Part shown: in pieces, positions 1 through 5,768 of the stretch
Layout of the letters: each line of letters opens with the position of its first letter
Position numbering within the stretch: position 1 is the first letter of the stretch
Position numbers and translations under genes: made by a program
The notes under the pieces: generated by a model
Seen by the model: only the letters and a program-made list of their open reading frames with translations
Told to the model about the DNA's origin: nothing
Databases searched by the model: none
Assembly (NCBI GenBank): GCA_948496895.1
Contig: CAOOJO010000164.1
Location: 1 to 6,315 of the forward strand
Origin: an uncultured Acetatifactor sp.
GTDB lineage: Bacteria; Bacillota; Clostridia; Lachnospirales; Lachnospiraceae
DNA length: 6,315 bases
Reading direction: 5' to 3'

Positions 1-1187
1 TGAACCTGGGAGAGGCCTACGCGCCTTTGGGAGGGGAAAACGCCCCCTGGGGGGAGGAGGAGCTACCGGATGCCTCCCTGCGGAGGAATGAATTTACGTT
101 AAACGGGGAAAAGGTATTCTACTATACCATAATCATGCTGCTGCCCTCGGGCTATTATGACTGTTTCATGATGGCCGCGGATCTGGCCATGATTCTGGAT
201 GCGGACGTCACTGCCCCCGGCGCGGGAATCCTGCAGATCCATACCCAGGAGCCTTTCCGGGTCTTGCCCGAGGCTTTGGAACAGGCCGGTTATTTCTACG
301 GGGTCAACAGCGTGCTGGCGGGAGATGCCACCACCGGGGAAATCTATTATCAGTATCAGGCCGATGCCCCGTACCCCATTGCCAGCACCTCCAAGCTGAT
401 GACATGCCTGATGACCATGGAGGCCATCTCGGCAGGGCAGCTTGCCCCGGAGCAGTCCGTCACCATCTCCCAGGCCGCCCGGATGCTGGCGGAATCCTCG
501 GACGGTGTAATCCCGCTGAAGGCAGGGGAGCAGATTACCGTGCAGGAGCTGCTGACAGGTGCCCTGCTGCCCTCCAGCAATGAGTGCGCCCTGTGCCTGG
601 CGGAGGCCATCGCGGGCTCGGAGGAGGCTTTCGTGGGGATGATGAACCAGAGGGCGCTGGAGCTGGGGCTTGTCCAGGCGGTGTTTTACAACAGCCACGG
701 CCTGCCGACCTACACGGAAGACCCGGTTCCCGCAAAGCGCCAGAACCGCATGAGCGCCCAGGACATGTTCCGGCTGGTATCCTATATGCTGAAGGTCTAC
801 CCCCAGGTCACGGACATCACGTCCCAGCGTACCGCCGTGCTGGAATCTTTGGGCCTGGAGGTGCGCAACAGCAACCCGCTCCTGCGCAACATCCCCCAGG
901 TCACCGGCCTGAAGACCGGAACCACCAACAAGGCCGGAGCCTGCCTGGTGACGTCCCTGGCCTCGGATGACGGGGCCGTGGAACATGACCTTGTAGTCGT
1001 CGTCCTGGGGGCGGAGGATTCCATCGAGAGAGGCCGGGTCTCCGGCCTGCTGGCCAAGTACGCCCTGCAGGCCTTCCGCACAGGGGCGGGAGGGCAGGAG
1101 GACGCGCCCGGGGTCACGCCCGGAAGCCTGCCCGTACATGCGGAGGCGGCAGTGGACTGGATTCTCAGGACTGCGAGAAAGCGGTGA
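1..1187 (+). CDS. Serine-type D-Ala-D-Ala carboxypeptidase (peptidase S11), 5' partial
   Basis: Penicillin-binding carboxypeptidase that trims the terminal D-Ala from peptidoglycan stem peptides outside the membrane. All three active-site motifs of family S11 are present: STSK (nucleophile Ser codon at 384, Lys at 393), SSN (573-581) and KTG (912-920, in the context GLKTGTTNKAG). The frame is open to the left edge (first full codon at 3). A TTG at 27 could be read as a start, but no ribosome site precedes it and no signal peptide follows, so the true start and export signal lie upstream. The stretch before the catalytic domain (about 90-250) resembles a copper-amine-oxidase-N-like stalk domain, with the pattern NGEKVFYY...AADLAMILDADV; this is a moderate-confidence reading. 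The catalytic domain ends near 1070. A short tail ends in RTARKR with no membrane anchor and no clear PBP5 C-terminal domain. The link to the downstream sugar-regulation genes looks incidental. The function is confident; the substrate (vegetative wall or spore cortex) is not. Confidence 0.93.
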   Translation, partial: NLGEAYAPLGGENAPWGEEELPDASLRRNEFTLNGEKVFYYTIIMLLPSGYYDCFMMAADLAMILDADVTAPGAGILQIHTQEPFRVLPEALEQAGYFYGVNSVLAGDATTGEIYYQYQADAPYPIASTSKLMTCLMTMEAISAGQLAPEQSVTISQAARMLAESSDGVIPLKAGEQITVQELLTGALLPSSNECALCLAEAIAGSEEAFVGMMNQRALELGLVQAVFYNSHGLPTYTEDPVPAKRQNRMSAQDMFRLVSYMLKVYPQVTDITSQRTAVLESLGLEVRNSNPLLRNIPQVTGLKTGTTNKAGACLVTSLASDDGAVEHDLVVVVLGAEDSIERGRVSGLLAKYALQAFRTGAGGQEDAPGVTPGSLPVHAEAAVDWILRTARKR

Positions 1188-1212
1188 GCAGGTAAAATTT
1201 GAACACATAGAA

Positions 1213-1222
1213 AGTCATTCCA
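1213..1222 (+). promoter_or_regulatory. Possible single half-site resembling the downstream operator
   Basis: AGTCATTCCA differs at one of ten positions from AGTCAGTCCA, the promoter-proximal copy of the direct repeat before the permease gene. It ends 5 bp upstream of the proposed -35 box of the oxidoreductase promoter. A 21-bp-spaced partner is poor (AGCCATATGA at 1234, about half matching), so this could be chance. If real, it would allow autoregulation of the regulatory operon. Confidence 0.25.
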
Positions 1223-1227
1223 GTCTC

Positions 1228-1256
1228 TTGTCCAGCCATATGATTCCTGATATAGT
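1228..1256 (+). promoter_or_regulatory. Predicted sigma-A promoter with extended -10
   Basis: The -35 box TTGTCC (1228-1233) and the -10 box TATAGT (1251-1256) are 17 bp apart. A TG dinucleotide at 1248-1249 makes an extended -10 (TGaTATAGT). The expected transcript start is near 1263, leaving a leader of about 33 nt with the ribosome site AAGGAG at 1281-1286. It sits in an otherwise empty 108-bp gap and is the best candidate to drive the oxidoreductase and the three regulatory genes after it. No terminator for the carboxypeptidase is visible, so read-through is possible. Confidence 0.55.
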
Positions 1257-1295
1257 AAATTCAACATACTTAAGAAGGAAAAGGAGACGACCCAT

Positions 1296-2126
1296 ATGAA
1301 GATAGGATTCATCGACTATTATCTGGACGAATGGCACGCCAACGAATACCCCCGCATGATCAGGGAGCAGAGCGGTGGCAGGATGGAGGTCTGCTTCGCT
1401 TATGGCTATATACCCAGCCCCATAAGCGGCAAGACCTCGGAGGAATGGTGCGGGGAACAGGGAATCGCCCTCTGTGCCACCATAGAGGAAGTGGTGGAGA
1501 AGAGCGACGTGCTGGTGGTGCTGTCCCCGGACAACTGCGAGATGCACGAGGAGCTTTCCCGGCTGCCCCTGCAGTCCGGCAAGCGCACCTACATCGACAA
1601 GACCTTCGCGCCCACGAAGAAAGCGGCAGAGGCGATCCTCTCCCTGGCGGAAAGCTGCGGCACGCCCTGTTATTCCACCTCCGCCCTGCGCTTTGCGGCG
1701 GAGTACCAGCCTCTGCGGGGCAGCAGGATAAACGCGGCGGCCTTTCAGGGCCCCAGCGGCATGGACACCTATGGCGTACACCAGCTAGAGCCCATGGTGA
1801 TGCTGATGGGAGGGACGGTAAAGCGCGTCATGGCCCTGCGGAAAGAGGAATGGGCACAGTGGCTCCTGGAATGGGAGGACGGCCGCGTCTCGTCCGTGCT
1901 CTGTACCGGAGGGGCATCCCCTTTCCTTGCGAACCTGTCCCTGGAGGAGGGCTGCAGGGCCGTGGAGGTGAAATCGGATTTCTTCAAGGTCTTCATCGAC
2001 AACCTGATCGCGTTCTTCGAGACCGGGGAGATACCCGTGCCCCATGAGGAGACCATCGCCGTCATGGCGGTCAGGGAGGCGGCCCTGAAGGCCCTGGAGC
2101 GGACAGGGGAGTGGATCTCGCTATAA
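1296..2126 (+). CDS. Short, divergent Gfo/Idh/MocA-type oxidoreductase
   Basis: 276-residue cytoplasmic protein. Members of this superfamily oxidise or reduce sugars, inositols and derivatives with bound NAD(P). The recognisable core is SDVLVVLSPDNCEMHEE (70-86), then KRTYIDKTFAPT (96-107), where the usual EKP-like element reads DKT, then the YGVHQLEPM segment (159-167), whose His162 is in the place expected for the family's catalytic His. The C-terminal block (FIDNLIAFFETGE..PVPHEE, 233-252) is also family-typical. Oddities: the N terminus lacks the glycine-rich GxGxxG dinucleotide loop (it begins MKIGFIDYYLDEWHANEY), and the length is well below the usual 330-390 residues, the C-terminal sheet domain being compact. 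Start choice: ATG at 1296 with AAGGAG 9 nt upstream. It probably heads the operon with the regulators downstream. The substrate is unknown; it may be an NAD-dependent enzyme on the imported sugar, or a non-catalytic sensing relative. Confidence 0.8.
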   Translation: MKIGFIDYYLDEWHANEYPRMIREQSGGRMEVCFAYGYIPSPISGKTSEEWCGEQGIALCATIEEVVEKSDVLVVLSPDNCEMHEELSRLPLQSGKRTYIDKTFAPTKKAAEAILSLAESCGTPCYSTSALRFAAEYQPLRGSRINAAAFQGPSGMDTYGVHQLEPMVMLMGGTVKRVMALRKEEWAQWLLEWEDGRVSSVLCTGGASPFLANLSLEEGCRAVEVKSDFFKVFIDNLIAFFETGEIPVPHEETIAVMAVREAALKALERTGEWISL

Positions 2127-2127
2127 C

Positions 2128-2215
2128 AGACGGCTGATAGACGGCATGAAATGGATGCTCCGTCAAATCAGAGACGGCACAGATGGGGCGGCGGCCCATA
2201 CAAGGCGCCGCCGTC
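2128..2215 (+). repeat. AGACGGC word repeats and potential hairpins between oxidoreductase and araC-type gene
   Basis: AGACGGC occurs at 2128-2134, 2139-2145 and 2172-2178, so start spacings are 11 and 33 bp, multiples of 11. The complementary GCCGTC lies at 2210-2215 and can pair with GACGGC at 2173-2178. An alternative stem is GGCGGCG (2187-2193) with CGCCGCC (2206-2212). A third is GACG/GCAT (2140-2147) with ATGC/CGTC (2155-2164), with a 2-nt bulge. No T run follows any stem, so none is an intrinsic terminator. The stems end 6-7 nt before the ribosome site of the next gene, so they could tune its translation or simply be a GC-rich spacer. Confidence 0.4.
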
Positions 2216-2227
2216 AATGGGAGAGCT

Positions 2228-3139
2228 ATGGAGCGGCATGAGGGACAATGGGGGAAGCGGTATCACTTCGATAATGTATACGATCCATTGCTGGAGCTGT
2301 CCAGGGTGAAGCTCCTGCAGGCCGGGGAGATCATTGCCGGCGACGGATATGTGATAGAGGAGCACGAACAGGTCTGTCCGGAAATCAGCTATGTGGTTTC
2401 CGGACACTGTGATTTCTACGAGGATGGAAAGGTCTTCCACGCAGCGCAGGGAGACCTGCATGTAGTCGGACAGGGAGTCCGCCACATGATCGTGGCCGGG
2501 GAGCAGGACAACCTGCGCATGGCCTATATCGCTTTCCGGCTCCGGCCCTGTCCCGGCTGGGAGGCGCTGGAGGCCTTCTACCGGAACCCGCCCCGGGAGC
2601 TTCGGAACGACCTGCATTTCAGCAGGCTCTTGTTCGAACAGCTTCTGTATGAAATCTACGCTGCCCGGCCCTGTGCCCAGGAGGCCATGGACAGCTGGAT
2701 CAACCAGATCCTCATCCATGTCTATCGGGTCTTCCACTGTAGGGATGAGGGGGAGAGCCGCAGGATCGTGGAGGAGGCCCGGCTGGAGCGGATAATGGGC
2801 CATACGATTTTAAAGACCCTGCGGTATATCGACAGCAATCTGAACCGCATCGGGAGCATCTCCCAGATCGCGGAGGAGCTGAAATACAATCCCGCCTACC
2901 TGTCCAGGATCTTCCGGGAGAGGACAGGCATGACCATGCAGCGCTACATCGCGGAGAAGAAGGTGGAGGCGGCCAAGGCCCTGCTGGAGGAAGGGGTAAG
3001 CGTGAGCGAAGCCGCGGTCCGCCTGGGCTACGGGTCTTCCCAGAGCTTCTGCAAGATGTTCTCCCGCTGCGAGGGCTGTGCGCCCACCCAGTATTTGAGG
3101 AGGAAGAGGGAAACGGATGTACAGAGTGATACTGATTGA
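2228..3139 (+). CDS. AraC-family transcription regulator with N-terminal cupin domain
   Basis: One-component DNA-binding regulator, 303 residues from the chosen start. The N-terminal cupin/AraC-type ligand domain covers about residues 27-105 (HEQVCPEISYVVSG at 46-59, then a GDLHVVGQGVRHMI strand pair). A helical linker follows, then the two-helix-turn-helix AraC domain at about 195-293: first HTH SISQIAEELKYNPAYLSRIF (210-229), second HTH SVSEAAVRLGYGSSQSFCKMF (258-278). These families usually sense a sugar or metabolite in the cytoplasm. Start choice: an in-frame ATG exists at 2183, but ATG 2228 is preferred because GGGAG lies just before it (4 nt spacing, short) and the sequence MERHEGQWGKRYHFDNVYDPLLE starts as related cupin-AraC proteins do; the extra 15 residues look like translated hairpin sequence. 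The 3' end overlaps the response regulator gene by 23 nt, pointing to coupled translation. The target promoter is unknown. Confidence 0.9.
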   Translation: MERHEGQWGKRYHFDNVYDPLLELSRVKLLQAGEIIAGDGYVIEEHEQVCPEISYVVSGHCDFYEDGKVFHAAQGDLHVVGQGVRHMIVAGEQDNLRMAYIAFRLRPCPGWEALEAFYRNPPRELRNDLHFSRLLFEQLLYEIYAARPCAQEAMDSWINQILIHVYRVFHCRDEGESRRIVEEARLERIMGHTILKTLRYIDSNLNRIGSISQIAEELKYNPAYLSRIFRERTGMTMQRYIAEKKVEAAKALLEEGVSVSEAAVRLGYGSSQSFCKMFSRCEGCAPTQYLRRKRETDVQSDTD

Positions 3140-3899
3140 CGACGAGCCCTGGGCGCTCTATGCGCTGGAGCATGGCATCGGCTGGAAGGAAAAGGGTTAT
3201 AGCGTCGTGGCCACCGCGGAGAACGGGGAGGACGGGCTGAAGCTCATTGAGGAATGGAAGCCGGACGTGGTGTTCACGGATGTGCGGATGGACGACATGT
3301 CGGGGCTTGAACTGCTGCGGGAAGCCAGGGAGCGGGGCATCGGCGCGGAGTTCGTGATCGTCAGCGCCTACGGGGAGTTCTCCTATGCCCAGGAGGCCAT
3401 CCGCTACCACAGCTTCGACTACATCGTAAAGCCGGTGGAGATGGCGGAGGGCAACAGGCTGCTGGAGCGCCTGGCCGCCCATCTGGAGCGGAAGCGGTAC
3501 ATGGCGGAGCAGGTCAGGCTGGTGGTCCCTGCCGGGGAGCGGAAGGACTACGAGGTGCTGAACCAGAATTTCATGGAGCTGCTTCATTACGTGGAGGGGC
3601 ATTTCCGGGAGGAGCTGACATTGGAGGGTCTGTCGGAGCGCTATTTCCTGAATGCTTCCTACGTCTGCGTCCTGTTCAAGCGGGCCACGGGAGAGACCTT
3701 TCTGGGGTATCTCAACACCCTGCGCATGCGGGAGGCCCACAGGCTCCTGCTGACCACGGACGATTCCCTGGCGAAGGTGGCGGAGACGGCGGGCTATCGG
3801 GACTACTATTATTTCAGCAGGGCCTTCAAGAAGAGGTTCGGCATTTCGCCCCGCCAGTGCAGGCTGGAGGGGAGGAGGACGGATGGGGAAGAGATATAG
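3117..3899 (+). CDS. Response regulator, REC plus AraC-type DNA-binding domain (YesN-like)
   Basis: Cytoplasmic partner of the kinase encoded next; phosphorylation should license DNA binding and transcription activation. The receiver domain (1-125) has the acidic pair Asp8/Asp9, phospho-acceptor Asp55 in VVFTDVRM, Ser83 in the Thr/Ser switch position, and Lys105-Pro106 in DYIVKPVE. The AraC domain (about 155-247) has HTH1 near 167-192 (LTLEGLSERYFLNASYVCVL) and HTH2 near 217-242 (SLAKVAETAGYRDYYYFSRA). At 260 residues it is shorter than typical YesN proteins (about 370-540): the REC and HTH domains are joined by only about 30 residues with no intervening linker domain. Start: ATG 3117, with AGGAGG at 3098-3103 and a closer AGAGGG at 3105-3110. 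It overlaps both neighbours (23 nt and 17 nt), so the three proteins are probably made in step. The likely target is the repeat-containing permease promoter downstream. Confidence 0.95.
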   Translation: MYRVILIDDEPWALYALEHGIGWKEKGYSVVATAENGEDGLKLIEEWKPDVVFTDVRMDDMSGLELLREARERGIGAEFVIVSAYGEFSYAQEAIRYHSFDYIVKPVEMAEGNRLLERLAAHLERKRYMAEQVRLVVPAGERKDYEVLNQNFMELLHYVEGHFREELTLEGLSERYFLNASYVCVLFKRATGETFLGYLNTLRMREAHRLLLTTDDSLAKVAETAGYRDYYYFSRAFKKRFGISPRQCRLEGRRTDGEEI

Positions 3900-5670
3900 G
3901 ATCACCAGCAGGATCATCGGAATCGTGGCAGCGGCGCTGCTTCTGGAGATGGGCATGATGGTGCTCTTCTTTCTGCAGTATCGGCTGACCGTGAAAAATG
4001 AGACGGAGAAATCATACAAAAACCTTGCGGGCCAGATTATCGAGCAGTTCTGCGCCACGAAGCAGGAGGTGGAGGACATCGCCCTGGGGCTTTCCTATCG
4101 GGACATGGTGCAGGACTACCTCTCTGAGGAGAGCAAAAGGAAGAAATTCCAGATGCTGCCCTATCTGCGGGAAAACCTCGAGTATATCATTTCCGCCAAC
4201 GGGGACATCGTGAACATCAGGATTCTGAACGCCGCCGGAGAATGCGTGGCCAGCGGCAGCAATTCCGTATTCCCCGACATGTTCCGGATGGAGCGGAGCG
4301 CTTTGACCCTCATGGAGGAAAAGGAGAGCGGGGGCAGGTTTACGGAAATCTATTACTACAGGCCAGACGATATGCCCTACTTCGCCTATCTGCTGCCGGT
4401 CTATGCCTCCGATGAAAAAAGGGGGATTGCCGCGCCCATCGGGGCCTGCTGCGTGATCTGCAGCCTGGAAAGCCTCCAGCGCAGCATTGAGATCGTCCCC
4501 GTGCAGGACGGGGCCAGCTTCCTGCTCCTGGACAGCGGCAACCGGATACTGGCCTCCAGCGACGGAATCCAGGCGGGTACGGTGCTGCAGGACATGGCGG
4601 ACATAGGCCCTGTCCCGGCACAGGAGAATGAGGTGGTCTATCGGCGCAGAGGAGGTCTCTCCCAGTTCATCCTGGTGTCGGAGGAGGGGCTGACATTGTT
4701 GTACTCCATTCCGGACGCCGTGCTGACATCCGGCATTCCTGCCATTCTGCAGATACTGCTGTGCGTCATTCTGGCGGCTTCCGTGGTCATAGCGATCGTC
4801 ACAGCCACTTTGCTCCGCAACATCACCCATCCCATCACCGTGATGGTGGAGGAGATGCGCAAAGTCCCGCCAAGGGAGGAGCAGCACAGGCTCAGCATCG
4901 TGGCCAACAATGAAATCGGCATGATCTCCGCGGAGATCAACAGCATGCTGGAGCGCATGGAGGCCCTGAACGATGACAGGATACGCGCGGCAAAGGAGCT
5001 GGCGGAGGCCAGACTGCTCCAGAACCAGGCGGAGCTGTCTTTCCTGCGCAGCCAGATCAATCCCCATTTCCTCTACAATTCCCTGGAATGCATCCGCGGC
5101 ATGGCCCTGGCCTGCCACGCCGAGGAGATCGAGAGCATGACCATCTCCCTGTCCAGGCTCTACCGCTACGCCCTGTCCTTCAATGCCATGGTCAGCTTAA
5201 AGGAAGAGCTGCGCTGCGTCATGGAGTACTGCAACATCATGTCCCTGCGCTTTCGGAAGAACTACACGCTGCTGGTGGAGGTGCCGGAACCCCTGTTGGG
5301 GGTACAGGTCATGCCCATGCTGCTGCAGCCTATCGTAGAGAATGCCTTCAAGCACGGCTTCAAGGGCAGGCGGGGCAGCCAGATCAAGGTGGCGGCCAGG
5401 GAGGAGGACGGGTTCCTGCGCCTGTCAGTGTCGGACGACGGCAGGGGCATGGAGCCCCGGCTTCTGGAGCAGCTGAATGAAACGCTGTGCGGAGAAATAG
5501 AAGACGTCCTGCCGGACAGAGAGGACACGGGCGAGGCTTCCCGGAGCAGCGTAGGATTGCGGAACATCCAGAAGAGGATTCGGATGCAGTACGGCAGGGA
5601 CTGCGGCCTGAAGGTGGAAGCCAATGCGGAAGGAGGCCTCACGGTCACAGCCACAATCCTGAAGCATTGA
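3883..5670 (+). CDS. Membrane sensor histidine kinase (YesM-like, HAMP/His_kinase/HATPase)
   Basis: 595-residue sensor that autophosphorylates and passes phosphate to the adjacent response regulator. In order: TM1 about 11-32; an extracellular Cache-like sensor of roughly 250 residues (33-284); TM2 about 285-309; a HAMP domain (about 310-365, starting LLRNITHPITVMVEEM); a coiled-coil lead-in; and the His_kinase box LRSQINPHFLYNSLE with phospho-acceptor His395. The ATPase domain has the N box with Glu486-Asn487 (QPIVENAFKHG), the G1 box DDGRGM (518-523) and the GLRNIQKR motif (558-565). This is the standard YesM-family architecture; such kinases usually sit beside carbohydrate ABC transporters in Firmicutes and respond to glycans or oligosaccharides outside the cell. 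Start: ATG 3883 with overlapping GGAGG/AGGAGG sites at 3871-3878; the first 17 nt lie inside the response regulator gene. The ligand cannot be read from the sequence. All catalytic motifs are intact. Confidence 0.96.
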   Translation: MGKRYRITSRIIGIVAAALLLEMGMMVLFFLQYRLTVKNETEKSYKNLAGQIIEQFCATKQEVEDIALGLSYRDMVQDYLSEESKRKKFQMLPYLRENLEYIISANGDIVNIRILNAAGECVASGSNSVFPDMFRMERSALTLMEEKESGGRFTEIYYYRPDDMPYFAYLLPVYASDEKRGIAAPIGACCVICSLESLQRSIEIVPVQDGASFLLLDSGNRILASSDGIQAGTVLQDMADIGPVPAQENEVVYRRRGGLSQFILVSEEGLTLLYSIPDAVLTSGIPAILQILLCVILAASVVIAIVTATLLRNITHPITVMVEEMRKVPPREEQHRLSIVANNEIGMISAEINSMLERMEALNDDRIRAAKELAEARLLQNQAELSFLRSQINPHFLYNSLECIRGMALACHAEEIESMTISLSRLYRYALSFNAMVSLKEELRCVMEYCNIMSLRFRKNYTLLVEVPEPLLGVQVMPMLLQPIVENAFKHGFKGRRGSQIKVAAREEDGFLRLSVSDDGRGMEPRLLEQLNETLCGEIEDVLPDREDTGEASRSSVGLRNIQKRIRMQYGRDCGLKVEANAEGGLTVTATILKH

Positions 5671-5679
5671 AAGTTCGAA

Positions 5680-5710
5680 AGTCAGTGCAAAAAATACAAC
5701 AGTCAGTCCA
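5680..5710 (+). promoter_or_regulatory. Candidate activator operator: 21-bp-phased direct repeat AGTCAGTSCA
   Basis: AGTCAGTGCA (5680-5689) and AGTCAGTCCA (5701-5710) match at 9 of 10 positions and start exactly 21 bp apart, two helical turns. Each is followed by a homopolymer tract (A6 at 5689-5694, T6 at 5711-5716). The downstream copy abuts the -35 region of the permease promoter. Direct repeats about 21 bp apart beside the -35 are the usual layout for dimers of AraC-type activators (the araI1/I2 arrangement). With two AraC-type regulators encoded just upstream, this is the likely binding site of the REC-AraC protein; the cupin-AraC protein is the alternative. Confidence 0.6.
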
Positions 5711-5739
5711 TTTTTTCCCCGCGCTTCCCATGCTATGAT
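5711..5739 (+). promoter_or_regulatory. Predicted activator-dependent promoter of the permease operon
   Basis: An extended -10, TGcTATGAT, lies at 5731-5739 (hexamer TATGAT 5734-5739, one mismatch to consensus). At the 17-bp spacing the -35 position (5711-5716) reads TTTTTT, a poor match to TTGACA, as expected for a promoter that needs an activator bound immediately upstream. The expected start is near 5746, giving a leader of about 23 nt that carries the ribosome site GGAGGGG at 5757-5763. Confidence 0.6.
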
Positions 5740-5768
5740 AGGGTAAACATAGCGAGGGAGGGGCGGGG

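Noticed and set aside
99..1208. 369-codon open frame on the minus strand
   Set aside because: Antisense to the carboxypeptidase, whose three catalytic motifs are intact; the antisense product is Gly/Gln/His-rich with no family resemblance.
1331..2047. 238-codon open frame on the plus strand inside the oxidoreductase gene
   Set aside because: Shifted-frame shadow with Arg/Gly/Ala-rich composition and no ribosome site; the Gfo/Idh/MocA-like frame explains the region.
2099..2127. TATAAC at 2122-2127 as a promoter for the cupin-AraC gene
   Set aside because: The -35 position (2099-2104, GCGGAC) does not match, there is no TG extension, and the hexamer overlaps the stop codon of the preceding gene.
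2187..2212. GC-rich hairpin as a terminator after the oxidoreductase
   Set aside because: No T tract follows the stem, and the next ribosome site begins within a few nucleotides.
2712..4079. 455-codon open frame on the minus strand
   Set aside because: It lies opposite three well-supported genes (AraC regulator, response regulator, start of the kinase); its low-complexity Pro/Arg/Leu composition is what antisense reading of GC-rich codons gives, and it has no recognisable domain.
4012..5118. 368-codon open frame on the minus strand
   Set aside because: Antisense to the histidine kinase, which has all expected motifs in the plus-strand frame.
5689..5716. A6...T6 inverted arrangement as an intrinsic terminator for the kinase gene
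   Set aside because: The only stem is an A/T-only 7-bp pairing around a 14-nt loop, with no GC stem before the T run; the sequence fits an operator better.
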